Positions 9,572 through 19,173 of a DNA stretch of 64,000 bases are shown one piece after another. The DNA comes from Burkholderiaceae bacterium (lineage in GTDB: Bacteria; Pseudomonadota; Gammaproteobacteria; Burkholderiales; Burkholderiaceae_B). Made by a program: the position numbers and the translations under genes. The DNA lies in NCBI GenBank assembly GCA_030728985.1, contig JANQYI010000018.1, positions 1-64,000 on the forward strand, read 5' to 3'. The notes under the pieces are model-generated. The model had not been told where the DNA came from and did not search any database. It saw only the letters and a program-made list of their open reading frames with translations. The stretch's first letter is position 1, and each line of letters starts with the position of its first letter.

Positions 9572-10504
9572 GTGAGCTCTAGAAACTTAGTGATTGCGAC
9601 GCGAGCCAGCCGCCTGGCATTGTGGCAGGCTGAACACGTGCAAGCGCGGTTGCGCGAGATATATCCAGACGTACAGGTTGACTTGCTCAAGCTCAGCACC
9701 CGAGGCGACGAGATCCTGGATCGTAGCTTATCAAAAGTGGGTGGTAAGGGTCTGTTTATCAAAGAGCTTGAGTATGCGCTACTAGATGGACGTGCCGATT
9801 TGGCGGTACATTCCCTCAAGGATGTTCCCGTTGATATGGAGGCGCCTTTTGAGCTTTCTACGGTATTGAGTCGTGCTGATTGTCGCGATGCTTTTGTGTC
9901 AAATGACTATGCGGATCTGTCTGATCTGCCAGCTGGAGCCATCGTTGGGACCTCAAGTTTGCGGCGAGAAGCGCAGCTGAGAGCGCGATACCCTGAGCTT
10001 GTGATTCATGCTTTGCGAGGCAATCTGGATACTCGACTGGGTAAGCTCGATCGTGGCGAGTATGCTGCCATCATTCTTGCCTCTGCAGGACTTGAGCGTC
10101 TCGGTTTGAGCCATCGTATTCGTTTGCGAATGACGACGCAGGCCTCTTTGCCAGCCGCCGGACAAGGCGCCCTCGGCATTGAAATTTTGCAGTCACGCTC
10201 AGATCTTCGTGAGCTGTTGGCGCCACTTGCTTGTCCTGATACGACCGTTTGCACGCTCGCCGAGCGAGCGGTTTCGCGCGCGCTTGGTGGTTCTTGCCAG
10301 GTACCTTTGGCGGCCTACGCCCAGTTAGATGGTGAGCGACTCAAGTTGCGAGCCCTTGTCGCAACGCCTGATGGCAAGACTATCTATCGTGCGCAGCTCG
10401 AAGGAGCGCCAGCGCAGGCTGAGCAGCTCGGATTTGCCGTGGCTCAGCAATTAATCACCCAAGGTGCAGGGGATATTTTGGCAAGTTTGACCGAGCCCTC
10501 TTGA
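9572..10504 (+). CDS. hemC: Hydroxymethylbilane synthase (porphobilinogen deaminase)
   Basis: '[21 protein letters not shown]', '[35 protein letters not shown]'; GTG start. Confidence 0.97.
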   Translation: MSSRNLVIATRASRLALWQAEHVQARLREIYPDVQVDLLKLSTRGDEILDRSLSKVGGKGLFIKELEYALLDGRADLAVHSLKDVPVDMEAPFELSTVLSRADCRDAFVSNDYADLSDLPAGAIVGTSSLRREAQLRARYPELVIHALRGNLDTRLGKLDRGEYAAIILASAGLERLGLSHRIRLRMTTQASLPAAGQGALGIEILQSRSDLRELLAPLACPDTTVCTLAERAVSRALGGSCQVPLAAYAQLDGERLKLRALVATPDGKTIYRAQLEGAPAQAEQLGFAVAQQLITQGAGDILASLTEPS

Positions 10505-10510
10505 CACGCC

Positions 10511-11329
10511 ATGACGCCACTTCATCCTACTGCGATTTTGACGCGTCCCGCCGGCCGTAATACAAACGTGATGAATGGATTAGCGCGGCGCGGATGGTCC
10601 GTTGTGGAGTGTCCTGCGCTGGATATCCGTGAGGGGATGCCAGACGCGGGTCCAGTGCCCACGCCTGAAGGCTATGACCTGGTTATCTTTGTCAGCCGTG
10701 CTGCCGTCACTGGCTATCACAGCCAATTAGTGGCTGCGGGTAAAGCGGACAATATTTGCTGGCCGCTCAATACGAAAGTGGCAAGTATGGGGCCGGTGAC
10801 GGCGTCTGTGATTCGTAGGGTGTTTGGTGATGCGTTGTCGGTTTTGCATCCAGCCCCTGACGATGCGCAAGACTCAGAGTCGTTGTGGCCGCTATTGATG
10901 GCCCTTAAAGACCCTCTCCAACGTGTGCTGATTGTGCGAGGTCAGGACGGTCGTGATTGGCTCAGTCAGCGCTTGAATCAGCAGGGCATCAGCGTCGAGC
11001 TGCATCAAGCCTATCGCCGCCAGCCCGCGCAGTGGTCTTGCACGTTGAATAAACATTTTGTGGCGCTTAGTCAGCAAGATACGCTACCGACATGGTTGTT
11101 AACCAGCCCTCATGGCATAGACGCCATTTATAAGAACCTTGACGCCTTAAGCTTGCTGGATTGGTTTGTGCGCAGTTCGTTTGTTCTGACGCATGAGCGT
11201 CTTAAGCCGCTGCTCACCAAAATCTTAGAGGCTCGATCGCAACATTTGTCCGGTGTTCTTAAATGTGTGGTGGCAGGTCCCGAGGATGATGTCATTTTGG
11301 ATGGCTTTGAGCAGATTTCTCGTTCCTAG
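10511..11329 (+). CDS. hemD: Uroporphyrinogen-III synthase
   Basis: Position between hemC and hemX; 'AILTRPAGRNTNVMNGLARRGWSVVECPALDI'. Confidence 0.9.
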   Translation: MTPLHPTAILTRPAGRNTNVMNGLARRGWSVVECPALDIREGMPDAGPVPTPEGYDLVIFVSRAAVTGYHSQLVAAGKADNICWPLNTKVASMGPVTASVIRRVFGDALSVLHPAPDDAQDSESLWPLLMALKDPLQRVLIVRGQDGRDWLSQRLNQQGISVELHQAYRRQPAQWSCTLNKHFVALSQQDTLPTWLLTSPHGIDAIYKNLDALSLLDWFVRSSFVLTHERLKPLLTKILEARSQHLSGVLKCVVAGPEDDVILDGFEQISRS

Positions 11330-11452
11330 ACGTCGAGCTTTTTTTCTTGGTGCAGGTCGCGAATACTTCGATGGCCTAGACTGTCTGGACCCGTCACCGT
11401 GTTTTTCGCTGAAAAAGGCGATTTTTTCTAGCGCTAGGGCTACAATTACTCT

Positions 11453-12637
11453 ATGACTGAAGCTCAATCCCCCAGCCATCCGCAACCAAGCGCTGACTTG
11501 CCCGACACTAAAAAGCCCTCGACTAGGCGCTCATGGCCATTCTTATTGACCATCATATTTTTCCTGATCGCGCTGCTTGCCTTGGGTGGAGCCTGGTTTC
11601 AACAAAAACGTTTTGAAAATGCGGGTCGAGAGGTCGGCAAGCAGGTTCAGGGTTTGACAGTGTTGTTGAATGAGGCGCGACGTGATGCTACGCAGGCCTT
11701 GGGGCTCGCTCAGTCTCAAGCCGGTCGGATTGCACTCCTCGAACAGGCCCAACTTGAGGCAAAGAGTCAGTATGCGACCTTGGAACAACTTTGGGTCGGT
11801 ACAAACAAAGGCATGGAAGACTCCATGCTTGCCAATGATATTGATCGCCTGCTCACAACGGCCAATCAACAACTCCGCTTATCAGGCAACGTCAACAATG
11901 CGATCATGACGCTTGAGGCGTCTCAAGCTTTGCTCGCGCGTGCGGATCGTGCTCGTTTTGCAAAATTACAAGGCGCGATCAGTCTGGATCTTGATCGTCT
12001 GAGAGCCGTACCCTTGGTCGATATCGCGCAACTATCAAACAAGCTTGACGCATTGAGTGCGCTCGTGGCACGAGCGCCTTTGGTTTTGCCGGATGCTGCC
12101 GCGGCTGTGATGACTGGATCGAGCGATACCGTACCTAGCGTATCTATGGAGAAAACTAAGCCTACTCAGCCTGCGCGCACGGATGCTTCCGCGACGACTA
12201 AATTACCTTCCGCTGAGCAGGCGTGGTGGAAAAATGCGCTCGACAAAACGCTGGACTGGTCCGCTTCCGCTTCGGCGCTGGTGGTGCGTGAGTTCGCCGA
12301 GGTCGTGAGTATTCAGCGCGTGAGTGATGCGAATGCGCTGTTGATGTCACCCGAACAGGGATCCTTGTTGCGCGCCACGCTTCGTACGCGTGTCTTGACC
12401 GCGCAAATGGCACTGTTGATGAAGCAGGAGTCGGTATGGAAAGCCGAGCTCGCTCATCTTCAACAAAGCATTTCGTCGCGTTACGATCCCAAGGCCGCGG
12501 AGACCGTCGCAGCATTGCGCTTAGTCAAGGAGTTGGCAACCATTCAGATTGCGGCTGCGTTGCCAGACATCAAAGAAAGCTTTTCTGCTCTTGAATCGGT
12601 GCGCGCTTCAGAGCCTGCACCTCTTGGTGGGCAATAG
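11453..12637 (+). CDS. hemX: HemX-family membrane protein
   Basis: Single N-terminal TM, coiled-coil, 'LEQLWVGTNKGMEDSMLANDIDRLLTTANQQLRLSGNVNNAIMTLEASQALLARA'; no SUMT domain. Confidence 0.88.
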   Translation: MTEAQSPSHPQPSADLPDTKKPSTRRSWPFLLTIIFFLIALLALGGAWFQQKRFENAGREVGKQVQGLTVLLNEARRDATQALGLAQSQAGRIALLEQAQLEAKSQYATLEQLWVGTNKGMEDSMLANDIDRLLTTANQQLRLSGNVNNAIMTLEASQALLARADRARFAKLQGAISLDLDRLRAVPLVDIAQLSNKLDALSALVARAPLVLPDAAAAVMTGSSDTVPSVSMEKTKPTQPARTDASATTKLPSAEQAWWKNALDKTLDWSASASALVVREFAEVVSIQRVSDANALLMSPEQGSLLRATLRTRVLTAQMALLMKQESVWKAELAHLQQSISSRYDPKAAETVAALRLVKELATIQIAAALPDIKESFSALESVRASEPAPLGGQ

Positions 12638-12639
12638 TA

Positions 12640-14073
12640 ATGCGAACCTGGTTATGGTCACTCGTATTATTGACAGCCGCGGTCGTCATGGCGGTGGTGC
12701 TGAGAGAAAACACCGGTCACGTGTTAATTCTCGTCAATGATTGGCGTCTACAAGTTTCACTGGCCTTTGCCGTGGTGTCTTTGTTCGGTTTGTTCGTGTT
12801 GGTGTATTGGCTTTTGCGTGTTTCTGCTTGGTTGGCGGCGATCCCAATTCGGGTTCGGAGCTGGAGTACACGACGTCATGTCAGACGTGACCAAGAGTTG
12901 CTGGAGCAAGGCTGGACTGAGCTGTTAGAGGGTCGTTACTCGCATGCTGAAAAAGATCTGACCAAGCTGTTTGGCCGCAGCAAGGATGCCGGTCGCCAAG
13001 TACTGGCAGCATTGTCCGCGGCCAGAGCCGCACATGCCTTAGGTGAATTCGGCCGTCGCGATCATATGCTCGCGCTTGCCAAACAGAAAACCTCCGATGA
13101 TCCCTCGCACAAGGATGCCGTCGCGACGGCTGCGGCAGATCTTTATCTTGATCAAGGACTGGCTGCCCAGGCGCTCGAGGAGCTCCTCCCCCTGCAGGAC
13201 GGTGGTGCGCGTCACATCCATAGCTTGAGGTTGTTGCTCAGAGCGCACAGGCAACTGAATCGACATGATCAGGTGTTCACACTGGCCCGCACCTTGAACC
13301 GACGTGGTGCCCTTCACGACTCCGAGGCGCGACAAATCATCGAGGTCGCGGCAGCCGCGCGTCTGCGCGAAACAACACACTCTGGTGATTGGAAAGCTTT
13401 CTGGAAAGATTTAAAGTCCGAAGAACGCATGTTGACCGATGTCGCTCTCGCTGGAGCTGCTGCGTTTGAAGCCAACGGGCTTCTCGATGATGCTTCTCGT
13501 GCGCTTGAACAGTCTATTCCATTGTCTTTTGATCCTCGGCTTTTACTCGCTTATTCACGCGCCGAACCATCGCAAGTTAAACGCCGTCTTGAAAAAGCCG
13601 AGGCTTGGGTTCAGTCTCGCCCGAACGACCCGGATTTGCTTGCCGCGATTGGTAACTTGTGTCTGATTGGACAGATCTGGGGCCAGGCTGAAAACTATTT
13701 GTCTCGTAGTTTGTCCAAACGCGCCGATGCACGCGTTCATGCTTTGCTTGGCAGCTTGTTTGACAAGCTTAATCGGCCGAATGACGCGGCTGCGCAATGG
13801 CGGATGGCGACAGCGGTCGGTGCAGCACTACCCGTATTGGCTTCAGATTCATTCTTGCCTGTGGCAGATACCGCGTCCGATCCAAGCGTCTTGCATGCTG
13901 AGGGATTAGCGTATCTTTCCGAAAGCGGTTTTCAAGCAAATTGGGATCATCAGACGATCTCAGACCCCGGCCGTGATAACTTGGACGAGTACTTTGATAG
14001 CGCGCCCGTTGCGGCTTTAGGCGAGCCCGCCCCTGTGACGTCGCTTGCGCCCTTGCCGGAAAAAAAGTCTTAA
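12640..14073 (+). CDS. hemY: HemY-family TPR membrane protein
   Basis: Two N-terminal TMs then TPR region; follows hemX. Confidence 0.9.
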   Translation: MRTWLWSLVLLTAAVVMAVVLRENTGHVLILVNDWRLQVSLAFAVVSLFGLFVLVYWLLRVSAWLAAIPIRVRSWSTRRHVRRDQELLEQGWTELLEGRYSHAEKDLTKLFGRSKDAGRQVLAALSAARAAHALGEFGRRDHMLALAKQKTSDDPSHKDAVATAAADLYLDQGLAAQALEELLPLQDGGARHIHSLRLLLRAHRQLNRHDQVFTLARTLNRRGALHDSEARQIIEVAAAARLRETTHSGDWKAFWKDLKSEERMLTDVALAGAAAFEANGLLDDASRALEQSIPLSFDPRLLLAYSRAEPSQVKRRLEKAEAWVQSRPNDPDLLAAIGNLCLIGQIWGQAENYLSRSLSKRADARVHALLGSLFDKLNRPNDAAAQWRMATAVGAALPVLASDSFLPVADTASDPSVLHAEGLAYLSESGFQANWDHQTISDPGRDNLDEYFDSAPVAALGEPAPVTSLAPLPEKKS

Positions 14074-14108
14074 CTTCTCATCTTTAATCTTTCAGGACGT
14101 CAATCAAC

Positions 14109-14807
14109 ATGTCTGACTTTGTATTCGAGCCGCAGGCAACTATCGGCTTACCTGTCGTGGGCAGCAACACGCTTTTTCCAGTACGTCGTGTGTATTGCGT
14201 GGGTCGTAACTATGCCGAACATGCCAAAGAGATGGGTTTTACGGGCCGCGAAGACCCCTTTTTTTTCTGTAAGCCCGCGGATGCTTTGATTCCTATTCCT
14301 GCCGGTCGCGCGGGCAAGATGCCTTATCCCGTTAAAACTTCAAATTTGCATTATGAGATGGAGTTGGTGGTCGCGCTCGACCGAGGTGGTCGAGATATCC
14401 CCGTGGATAAAGCAAACGAATGCGTCTTTGGTTACGCCTTGGGTCTTGATATGACACGTCGTGATTTGCAAGGTGAGGCCAAAAAACAAGGCAGGCCGTG
14501 GGAAGTGGGCAAGGGCTTTGATCAGTCTGGACCGATTGGTCCGATTCATCCAAAGTCTGCAACGGGTATTTTGTCTGAGGGCAATATTTCACTGCATGTG
14601 AATGGCCAGCAAAAACAGACCAGCGATTTATCGCAAATGATTTGGAATATTCCTGAGAGTATTTCCTATCTCTCAGGGTTGTTCGAACTCAAGGCCGGAG
14701 ACCTGATTTTTACCGGTACCCCTGAGGGCGTAGGTGCTGTCGTCAAAGGTGACAAACTCGTGGGCCAGATTGCTGGCCTGGGGGAGTTTGAGGTTCATAT
14801 CGTTTAA
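14109..14807 (+). CDS. Fumarylacetoacetate hydrolase family protein
   Basis: 'YCVGRNYAEHAKEMG', 'LHYEMELVVALDRGG', 'GDLIFTGTPEGVGAV'. Confidence 0.93.
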   Translation: MSDFVFEPQATIGLPVVGSNTLFPVRRVYCVGRNYAEHAKEMGFTGREDPFFFCKPADALIPIPAGRAGKMPYPVKTSNLHYEMELVVALDRGGRDIPVDKANECVFGYALGLDMTRRDLQGEAKKQGRPWEVGKGFDQSGPIGPIHPKSATGILSEGNISLHVNGQQKQTSDLSQMIWNIPESISYLSGLFELKAGDLIFTGTPEGVGAVVKGDKLVGQIAGLGEFEVHIV

Positions 14808-14822
14808 ATTGAGCGCCAGCCC

Positions 14823-15776
14823 TTAAACGGGCTTGCCAATATCAGCGGCATACGCCGGGGCGGGATGCAAGGTGTTTCTTGCGCCCGCCTTGAGTAATTG
14901 GCTCGGTACATCGTGGCCGATTAGACCGGGCAACATGGCCGATACCTTCAAGAGTCGATCGAGATCGATCTGGGTGTCAAAGCCCTCTAACTCAAGCATG
15001 TGAACCATGTCTTCCGTGCAGGCGTTGCCACTCGCACCCGGCGCGTAAGGGCATCCCCCGATTCCACCCAATGACGCATCAAAGCGGTTGATCCCCGCGC
15101 TGATGGCAGCCAGAACATTGGCTTGCGCCATCGAGCGTGTGTTGTGGAAATGCAGGGTAAAAACCATGTCAGGGAAGAGTGTTTTTGCGCGCGTCGCGAT
15201 CGAACGGACTTGCGAAGGGTAAGCCATGCCTGTGGTGTCGCAGAGCGTTGCGCGTTTGACGCCCAGATTGGCAAAGCGCTCAACCCAGCGCATGACTTCG
15301 TCTTCGCTGACATCACCTTCCATCGGGCAGCCAAAGGTCGTCGATAACGAAATATTGATCGCGACGGCGCTTCCAGAAATCGCCGAGACCACTTGCTCTA
15401 ATTGTGTAAAAGACTGCTCTCGCGTCATACGCAGATTGGAGCGATTGTGCGTTTCGCTCATGGACATGACGAGATTGGCTTCATCGATACCGCAAGACAG
15501 CGCGCGCTCGGCGCCGCGCACATTGGGGACGAGCACGGTATATTCCACCCCGGGTTGACGCGTGATTTCGTGCATGACGCGTTCTGCGTCACGCAGGGCC
15601 GGGATTGCTTTGGGAGAGGTAAAGGAGGTGACTTCAATCTTGGCAAAGCCACATTGGCTCAAGGCATCAATCACGAGGACTTTATCTTCGGTCTCGATGA
15701 ACTGAGCCTCGTTTTGAAAGCCATCGCGCGTGGCGACTTCTTGCATGTAAATTCGGGGGCGTGTGATTTGCGTCAT
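14823..15776 (-). CDS. HMG-CoA lyase-like protein (HMGL/DRE-TIM family)
   Basis: 'MQEVATRDGFQNEAQFIETEDKVLVIDAL', 'CDTTGMAYPSQV', 'GGIGGCPYAPGASGNACTEDMVHML'; start chosen at MTQITRPR (ATG 15776). Confidence 0.88.
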   Translation of the reverse strand: MTQITRPRIYMQEVATRDGFQNEAQFIETEDKVLVIDALSQCGFAKIEVTSFTSPKAIPALRDAERVMHEITRQPGVEYTVLVPNVRGAERALSCGIDEANLVMSMSETHNRSNLRMTREQSFTQLEQVVSAISGSAVAINISLSTTFGCPMEGDVSEDEVMRWVERFANLGVKRATLCDTTGMAYPSQVRSIATRAKTLFPDMVFTLHFHNTRSMAQANVLAAISAGINRFDASLGGIGGCPYAPGASGNACTEDMVHMLELEGFDTQIDLDRLLKVSAMLPGLIGHDVPSQLLKAGARNTLHPAPAYAADIGKPV

Positions 15777-15780
15777 GATG

Positions 15781-15814
15781 TGTGTGTGATGTGTATGTGT
15801 GTGTGATGTGTATG
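15781..15814. repeat. Two perfect 17-bp tandem copies TGTGTGTGATGTGTATG
   Basis: 15781-15797 and 15798-15814 are identical; immediately 5' of the HMGL-like start codon. Confidence 0.95.
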
Positions 15815-15842
15815 TGATCAAAAATTAAAGTGATAAAAGTCG

Positions 15843-15902
15843 TAGATGATGTTGGCGGAGATGATGCCAGCTTAGATCATGCCGGCATTAGATGATGCCG
15901 CG
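15843..15902. repeat. Four imperfect ~15-bp units (TAGATGATGCCGgc-like)
   Basis: TAGATGATGTTGGCG / GAGATGATGCCAGCT / TAGATCATGCCGGCAT / TAGATGATGCCGCG; the last overlaps the 3' end of the CoA-transferase gene. Confidence 0.8.
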
Positions 15903-17102
15903 TTCTTTCCAGTCTGCTTGTTGCGCGGCACCGATCCCTAGCCCTTCGAGCACCTCGGCCGTGTGTTGGCCCAGTTCAGGAGCCGGGCGAGTGATTTGTC
16001 CCGGAGTCTGGCTCAGCTTTGGCACGATCCCCGGAACTTGCACCACGGACCCATCGGGCAGGGTCGCATCCAGAATCATATCGCGAGCCTGATAGTGTGG
16101 ATCATGGGCGATGTCTGCGGCATCGTAGCTTTTGCCGGCGGGTACGCCAGCCTTGTTCATCGCCTCGAGCACATCGTCCAGGGGATATTGCTCGGTATAG
16201 GCTGAAATCGCGGCGTCGATACCCTCCGCATTTGCGGCACGTCCTACGTTGTTGGCAAGACTTGGATCGGTCGCCAAGTCTTCGCGACCAATGGCTTGCA
16301 TGAGTCTTTTGTAGATGCTGTCGCCGTTGCCGGCGATCAAGGCGTAACGGCCATCGCGGCACAAATACGCATTGGTCGGCACGATCCCAGGCATGCTGGC
16401 GCCGGAGGGCTGTCGCACTACACCAAATTTTGAGTATTCGGGCAAGAGACTTTCCATCATATTAAAGACGGACTCATAGAGTGCGACGTCGACCTCCTGA
16501 CCGACACCACCTTGCTGCTCACGATGTCTCAGTGCCATCATGACACCGATCACACCGTGCAGTCCGGATAAGGTGTCGCCGATCGATACCCCAACCCGGA
16601 CAGGAGGACGTCCTGGTTCACCGCTGAGGTAGCGTAAGCCTCCCATGGCTTCTCCGATCACGCCAAACCCGGGGCGGTCTCGGTAGGGACCGGATTGACC
16701 GTAGCCGGAGACACGCAGCATGATGAGCTTTGGATTGATCGCATGCAGATCCTTGAAACCCAAGCCCCATTTTTCCATCGCGCCAGGGCGAAAATTTTCA
16801 ATCAAAATATCCGCATCGGCAGCCAGTTGTCGAATGACCTCCTGTCCTTCTGGCTGACGCAAATCAAGCGTCACGGAGCGCTTGTTACGGGCGTGCGCAG
16901 CCCACCAGACCGACGTGCCCTCGTGCAAGAGGCGCCACGTCCGCAGGGGATCACCCGTTTTAGGGGGTTCGATCTTGATCACATCTGCACCAAATTCAGC
17001 GAGAATTTTCGATGCGAAAGGACCTGCGATCAGTTGACCGAGTTCGAGGACGCGCAAACCGCTCAGTGGAAGGGACATTGTCTGATCTAGGGGGCTAGCC
17101 AT
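15888..17102 (-). CDS. CaiB/BaiF family CoA-transferase (class III)
   Basis: 'LSGLRVLELGQLIAGPFASKILAEFGADVIKIEPP', 'RNKRSVTLDLRQPEG'; alternative start at MSLPL (17078). Confidence 0.94.
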   Translation of the reverse strand: MASPLDQTMSLPLSGLRVLELGQLIAGPFASKILAEFGADVIKIEPPKTGDPLRTWRLLHEGTSVWWAAHARNKRSVTLDLRQPEGQEVIRQLAADADILIENFRPGAMEKWGLGFKDLHAINPKLIMLRVSGYGQSGPYRDRPGFGVIGEAMGGLRYLSGEPGRPPVRVGVSIGDTLSGLHGVIGVMMALRHREQQGGVGQEVDVALYESVFNMMESLLPEYSKFGVVRQPSGASMPGIVPTNAYLCRDGRYALIAGNGDSIYKRLMQAIGREDLATDPSLANNVGRAANAEGIDAAISAYTEQYPLDDVLEAMNKAGVPAGKSYDAADIAHDPHYQARDMILDATLPDGSVVQVPGIVPKLSQTPGQITRPAPELGQHTAEVLEGLGIGAAQQADWKERGII

Positions 17103-17746
17103 GGTTGATTCTCTCTTGCTTTTTGTTCGTACTGTTGGATCTGCTCGCTATAACCCAGGGTCAGGGCAATTTCATCGACGCCTTTCATTAAACACTCTTG
17201 CCAAAAGGGATCGATTTCAAAGTGCATCGGTTGTTTAAAATAGCCACAGGCGACCGTGCACTCCTTTAAATCAATCGTGATGCTGAGTCCGTCGTGACAG
17301 CCAGAAGCGGGTGTGTTTTTAGCAGAGGTGTTTGTATGAGCCGCTTTCGTCAATTCAAGACGCAATGCCTTAAGTGTAGTGGCTGGCAACACAATAGGAA
17401 GCACACCATTTTTCAAGCAATTATTATAAAAAATATCGCCGAAACTTGGCGCCAAAATTGACTTAATGCCGAAATCAACCATCGCATAGACGGCGGCCTC
17501 GCGCGAGGAGCCACAGCCAAAGTTTTCGTCGCACACCAATACATTCGCGCTTTGAAAACCTGCTTGATTCAAGACGAAATCTTCACGAGGACGTTGTTGA
17601 GCATCAAAGCGCAAGTCATAAAACAAATAGTCGGCATACTCGCCGCGGCGTTTCTTGAGAAAACGCGCGGGGATAATTTGATCCGTGTCGACGTTGCGGC
17701 CTTCAAGAGGTGCCGCAAGACCATCTAACGTCATAAAAGGTGTCAT
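17087..17746 (-). CDS. leuD: 3-isopropylmalate dehydratase small subunit or paralog
   Basis: 'LEGRNVDTDQIIPARFLKK', 'FGCGSSREAAVYAMVDFGIKSILAPSFGDIFYNNCLKNGVLPI'; start trimmed from ORF to the ATG overlapping the leuC stop. Confidence 0.88.
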   Translation of the reverse strand: MTPFMTLDGLAAPLEGRNVDTDQIIPARFLKKRRGEYADYLFYDLRFDAQQRPREDFVLNQAGFQSANVLVCDENFGCGSSREAAVYAMVDFGIKSILAPSFGDIFYNNCLKNGVLPIVLPATTLKALRLELTKAAHTNTSAKNTPASGCHDGLSITIDLKECTVACGYFKQPMHFEIDPFWQECLMKGVDEIALTLGYSEQIQQYEQKARENQPWLAP

Positions 17747-19170
17747 GAGGAAATCCTTGAGAGCAAGGGACGAACATCGGTCAGATGCCCGGAGATCGCA
17801 GCCGCAGCAACCATGGCAGGGCTCATCAGATGTGTTTTGACGCCAGGGCCTTGGCGGCCGACGAAGTTTCGGTTGGAGGTCGAGGCGATACGCTCTCCCG
17901 CGGGCGCAGTATCGCCATTGACCCCCACGCACATCGAGCAACCGGGTTCGCGCCACTCGAGTCCTGCGTCCTTAAATATTTGATCAAGACCCTCTTGCTC
18001 AGCGGCCTTTTTGACTTGCATCGAGCCGGGTACGACGATGCCTGGCACTTTTGAGCGAGCGCCTTTTAGGATGTGGGCGGCACTGCGTAGATCAGAGAGT
18101 CGGGCATTGGTGCAGGAGCCGATAAAAACCCGGTCAATCTGAACGGTATTGAGCGGTGTGCCCGGAGTCAGTGCCATGTATTCGAGCGCGTCGCGCATGG
18201 ATTGGCGTAGGGTCGTATTGGACTCCTTTGCCGGATCTGGAATCATGCCGGTGATGGGTAAGGCGGCTTCTGGGCTCGTCCCCCAGGTCACCATGGGTGC
18301 GAGCGCGCCAAGGTCGATGGTGATTTCTTTATCCCAGCCACAGTCGGGATCAGAATAAAGTTGCCGCCATTGCACAAGCGCGCGATCCCAATCGCCGCCT
18401 TTGGGTGCGAAAGGGCGACCATGTAGATAATCAAAGACCAGATCGTCCGGTGCCATGATGCCAAAGCGGGCACCCGCCTCAATGGTCATATTGCACATGG
18501 TCAGACGATCCTCGAGGCTGAGTGCACTTAAGCCAGAGCCCGTGAACTCGATTGCATGACCTGTCGCACCAGAGGAGCCAATGTGCGCGATTACCGCCAG
18601 AATGATGTCTTTACCTGTGACGCCTGCCTGTCGCACGCCTTTGAGCTCGACGCGCATATTCAGGGGCTTGGCCTGCCAGAGCGTTTGGGTCGCCAGCACA
18701 TGCGTGCTTTCAGATTGTCCGATGCCGAAAGCAAGGGCGCCGAACGCGCCATGCGTCGAGGTATGGCTGTCGCTGCACGTCAGGGTCATGCCAGGAAGCG
18801 TGATACCTTGCTCCGGGCCCATGACATGAATAATGCCTTGCCGAGCATCATGAATCGGAAAGTAGTTGGCACCACTCCATTGCATATTTGTTTCAAAGCG
18901 CGTAATCATCTCGGTAATTTCCGGGGTTGACGCATCTTTAGGATGACGGCTGATGGTCGGAACATAATGGTCCGCGACACCGAAAATTTGAGTGGGGTTT
19001 CGCAAGGATAAACCGCGTTCGCGTAAGGCACTGAAGGCGTGAAAAGAGCCTTCATGAATCAAGTGGCGATCGATATAAAGCAAAGAGGGTCCGGTTAAGC
19101 GCTCAACCACAAGATGCTTACGCCAAATTTTTTCGAAAAGCGTCATTGAGCTTGGGTGTGTGGATACCAT
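17743..19170 (-). CDS. leuC: 3-isopropylmalate dehydratase large subunit or paralog
   Basis: 'LLYIDRHLIHEGSFHAF', 'CSDSHTSTHGAFGALAFGIGQSE', 'FIGSCTNARLSDLRSAA', 'EPGCSMCVGVNGD'. Confidence 0.9.
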   Translation of the reverse strand: MVSTHPSSMTLFEKIWRKHLVVERLTGPSLLYIDRHLIHEGSFHAFSALRERGLSLRNPTQIFGVADHYVPTISRHPKDASTPEITEMITRFETNMQWSGANYFPIHDARQGIIHVMGPEQGITLPGMTLTCSDSHTSTHGAFGALAFGIGQSESTHVLATQTLWQAKPLNMRVELKGVRQAGVTGKDIILAVIAHIGSSGATGHAIEFTGSGLSALSLEDRLTMCNMTIEAGARFGIMAPDDLVFDYLHGRPFAPKGGDWDRALVQWRQLYSDPDCGWDKEITIDLGALAPMVTWGTSPEAALPITGMIPDPAKESNTTLRQSMRDALEYMALTPGTPLNTVQIDRVFIGSCTNARLSDLRSAAHILKGARSKVPGIVVPGSMQVKKAAEQEGLDQIFKDAGLEWREPGCSMCVGVNGDTAPAGERIASTSNRNFVGRQGPGVKTHLMSPAMVAAAAISGHLTDVRPLLSRISS

Positions 19171-19173
19171 CAA

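Noticed and set aside
11428-11437. CTAGCGCTAG perfect palindrome before hemX
   Set aside because: Short, near a weak -10-like TACAAT; no clear -35 or second site, so not supportable as an operator.
14818-14833. AGCCC-ttaaac-GGGCT hairpin between convergent genes
   Set aside because: Only a 5-bp stem overlapping a stop codon with no T-run; too weak to call a terminator.
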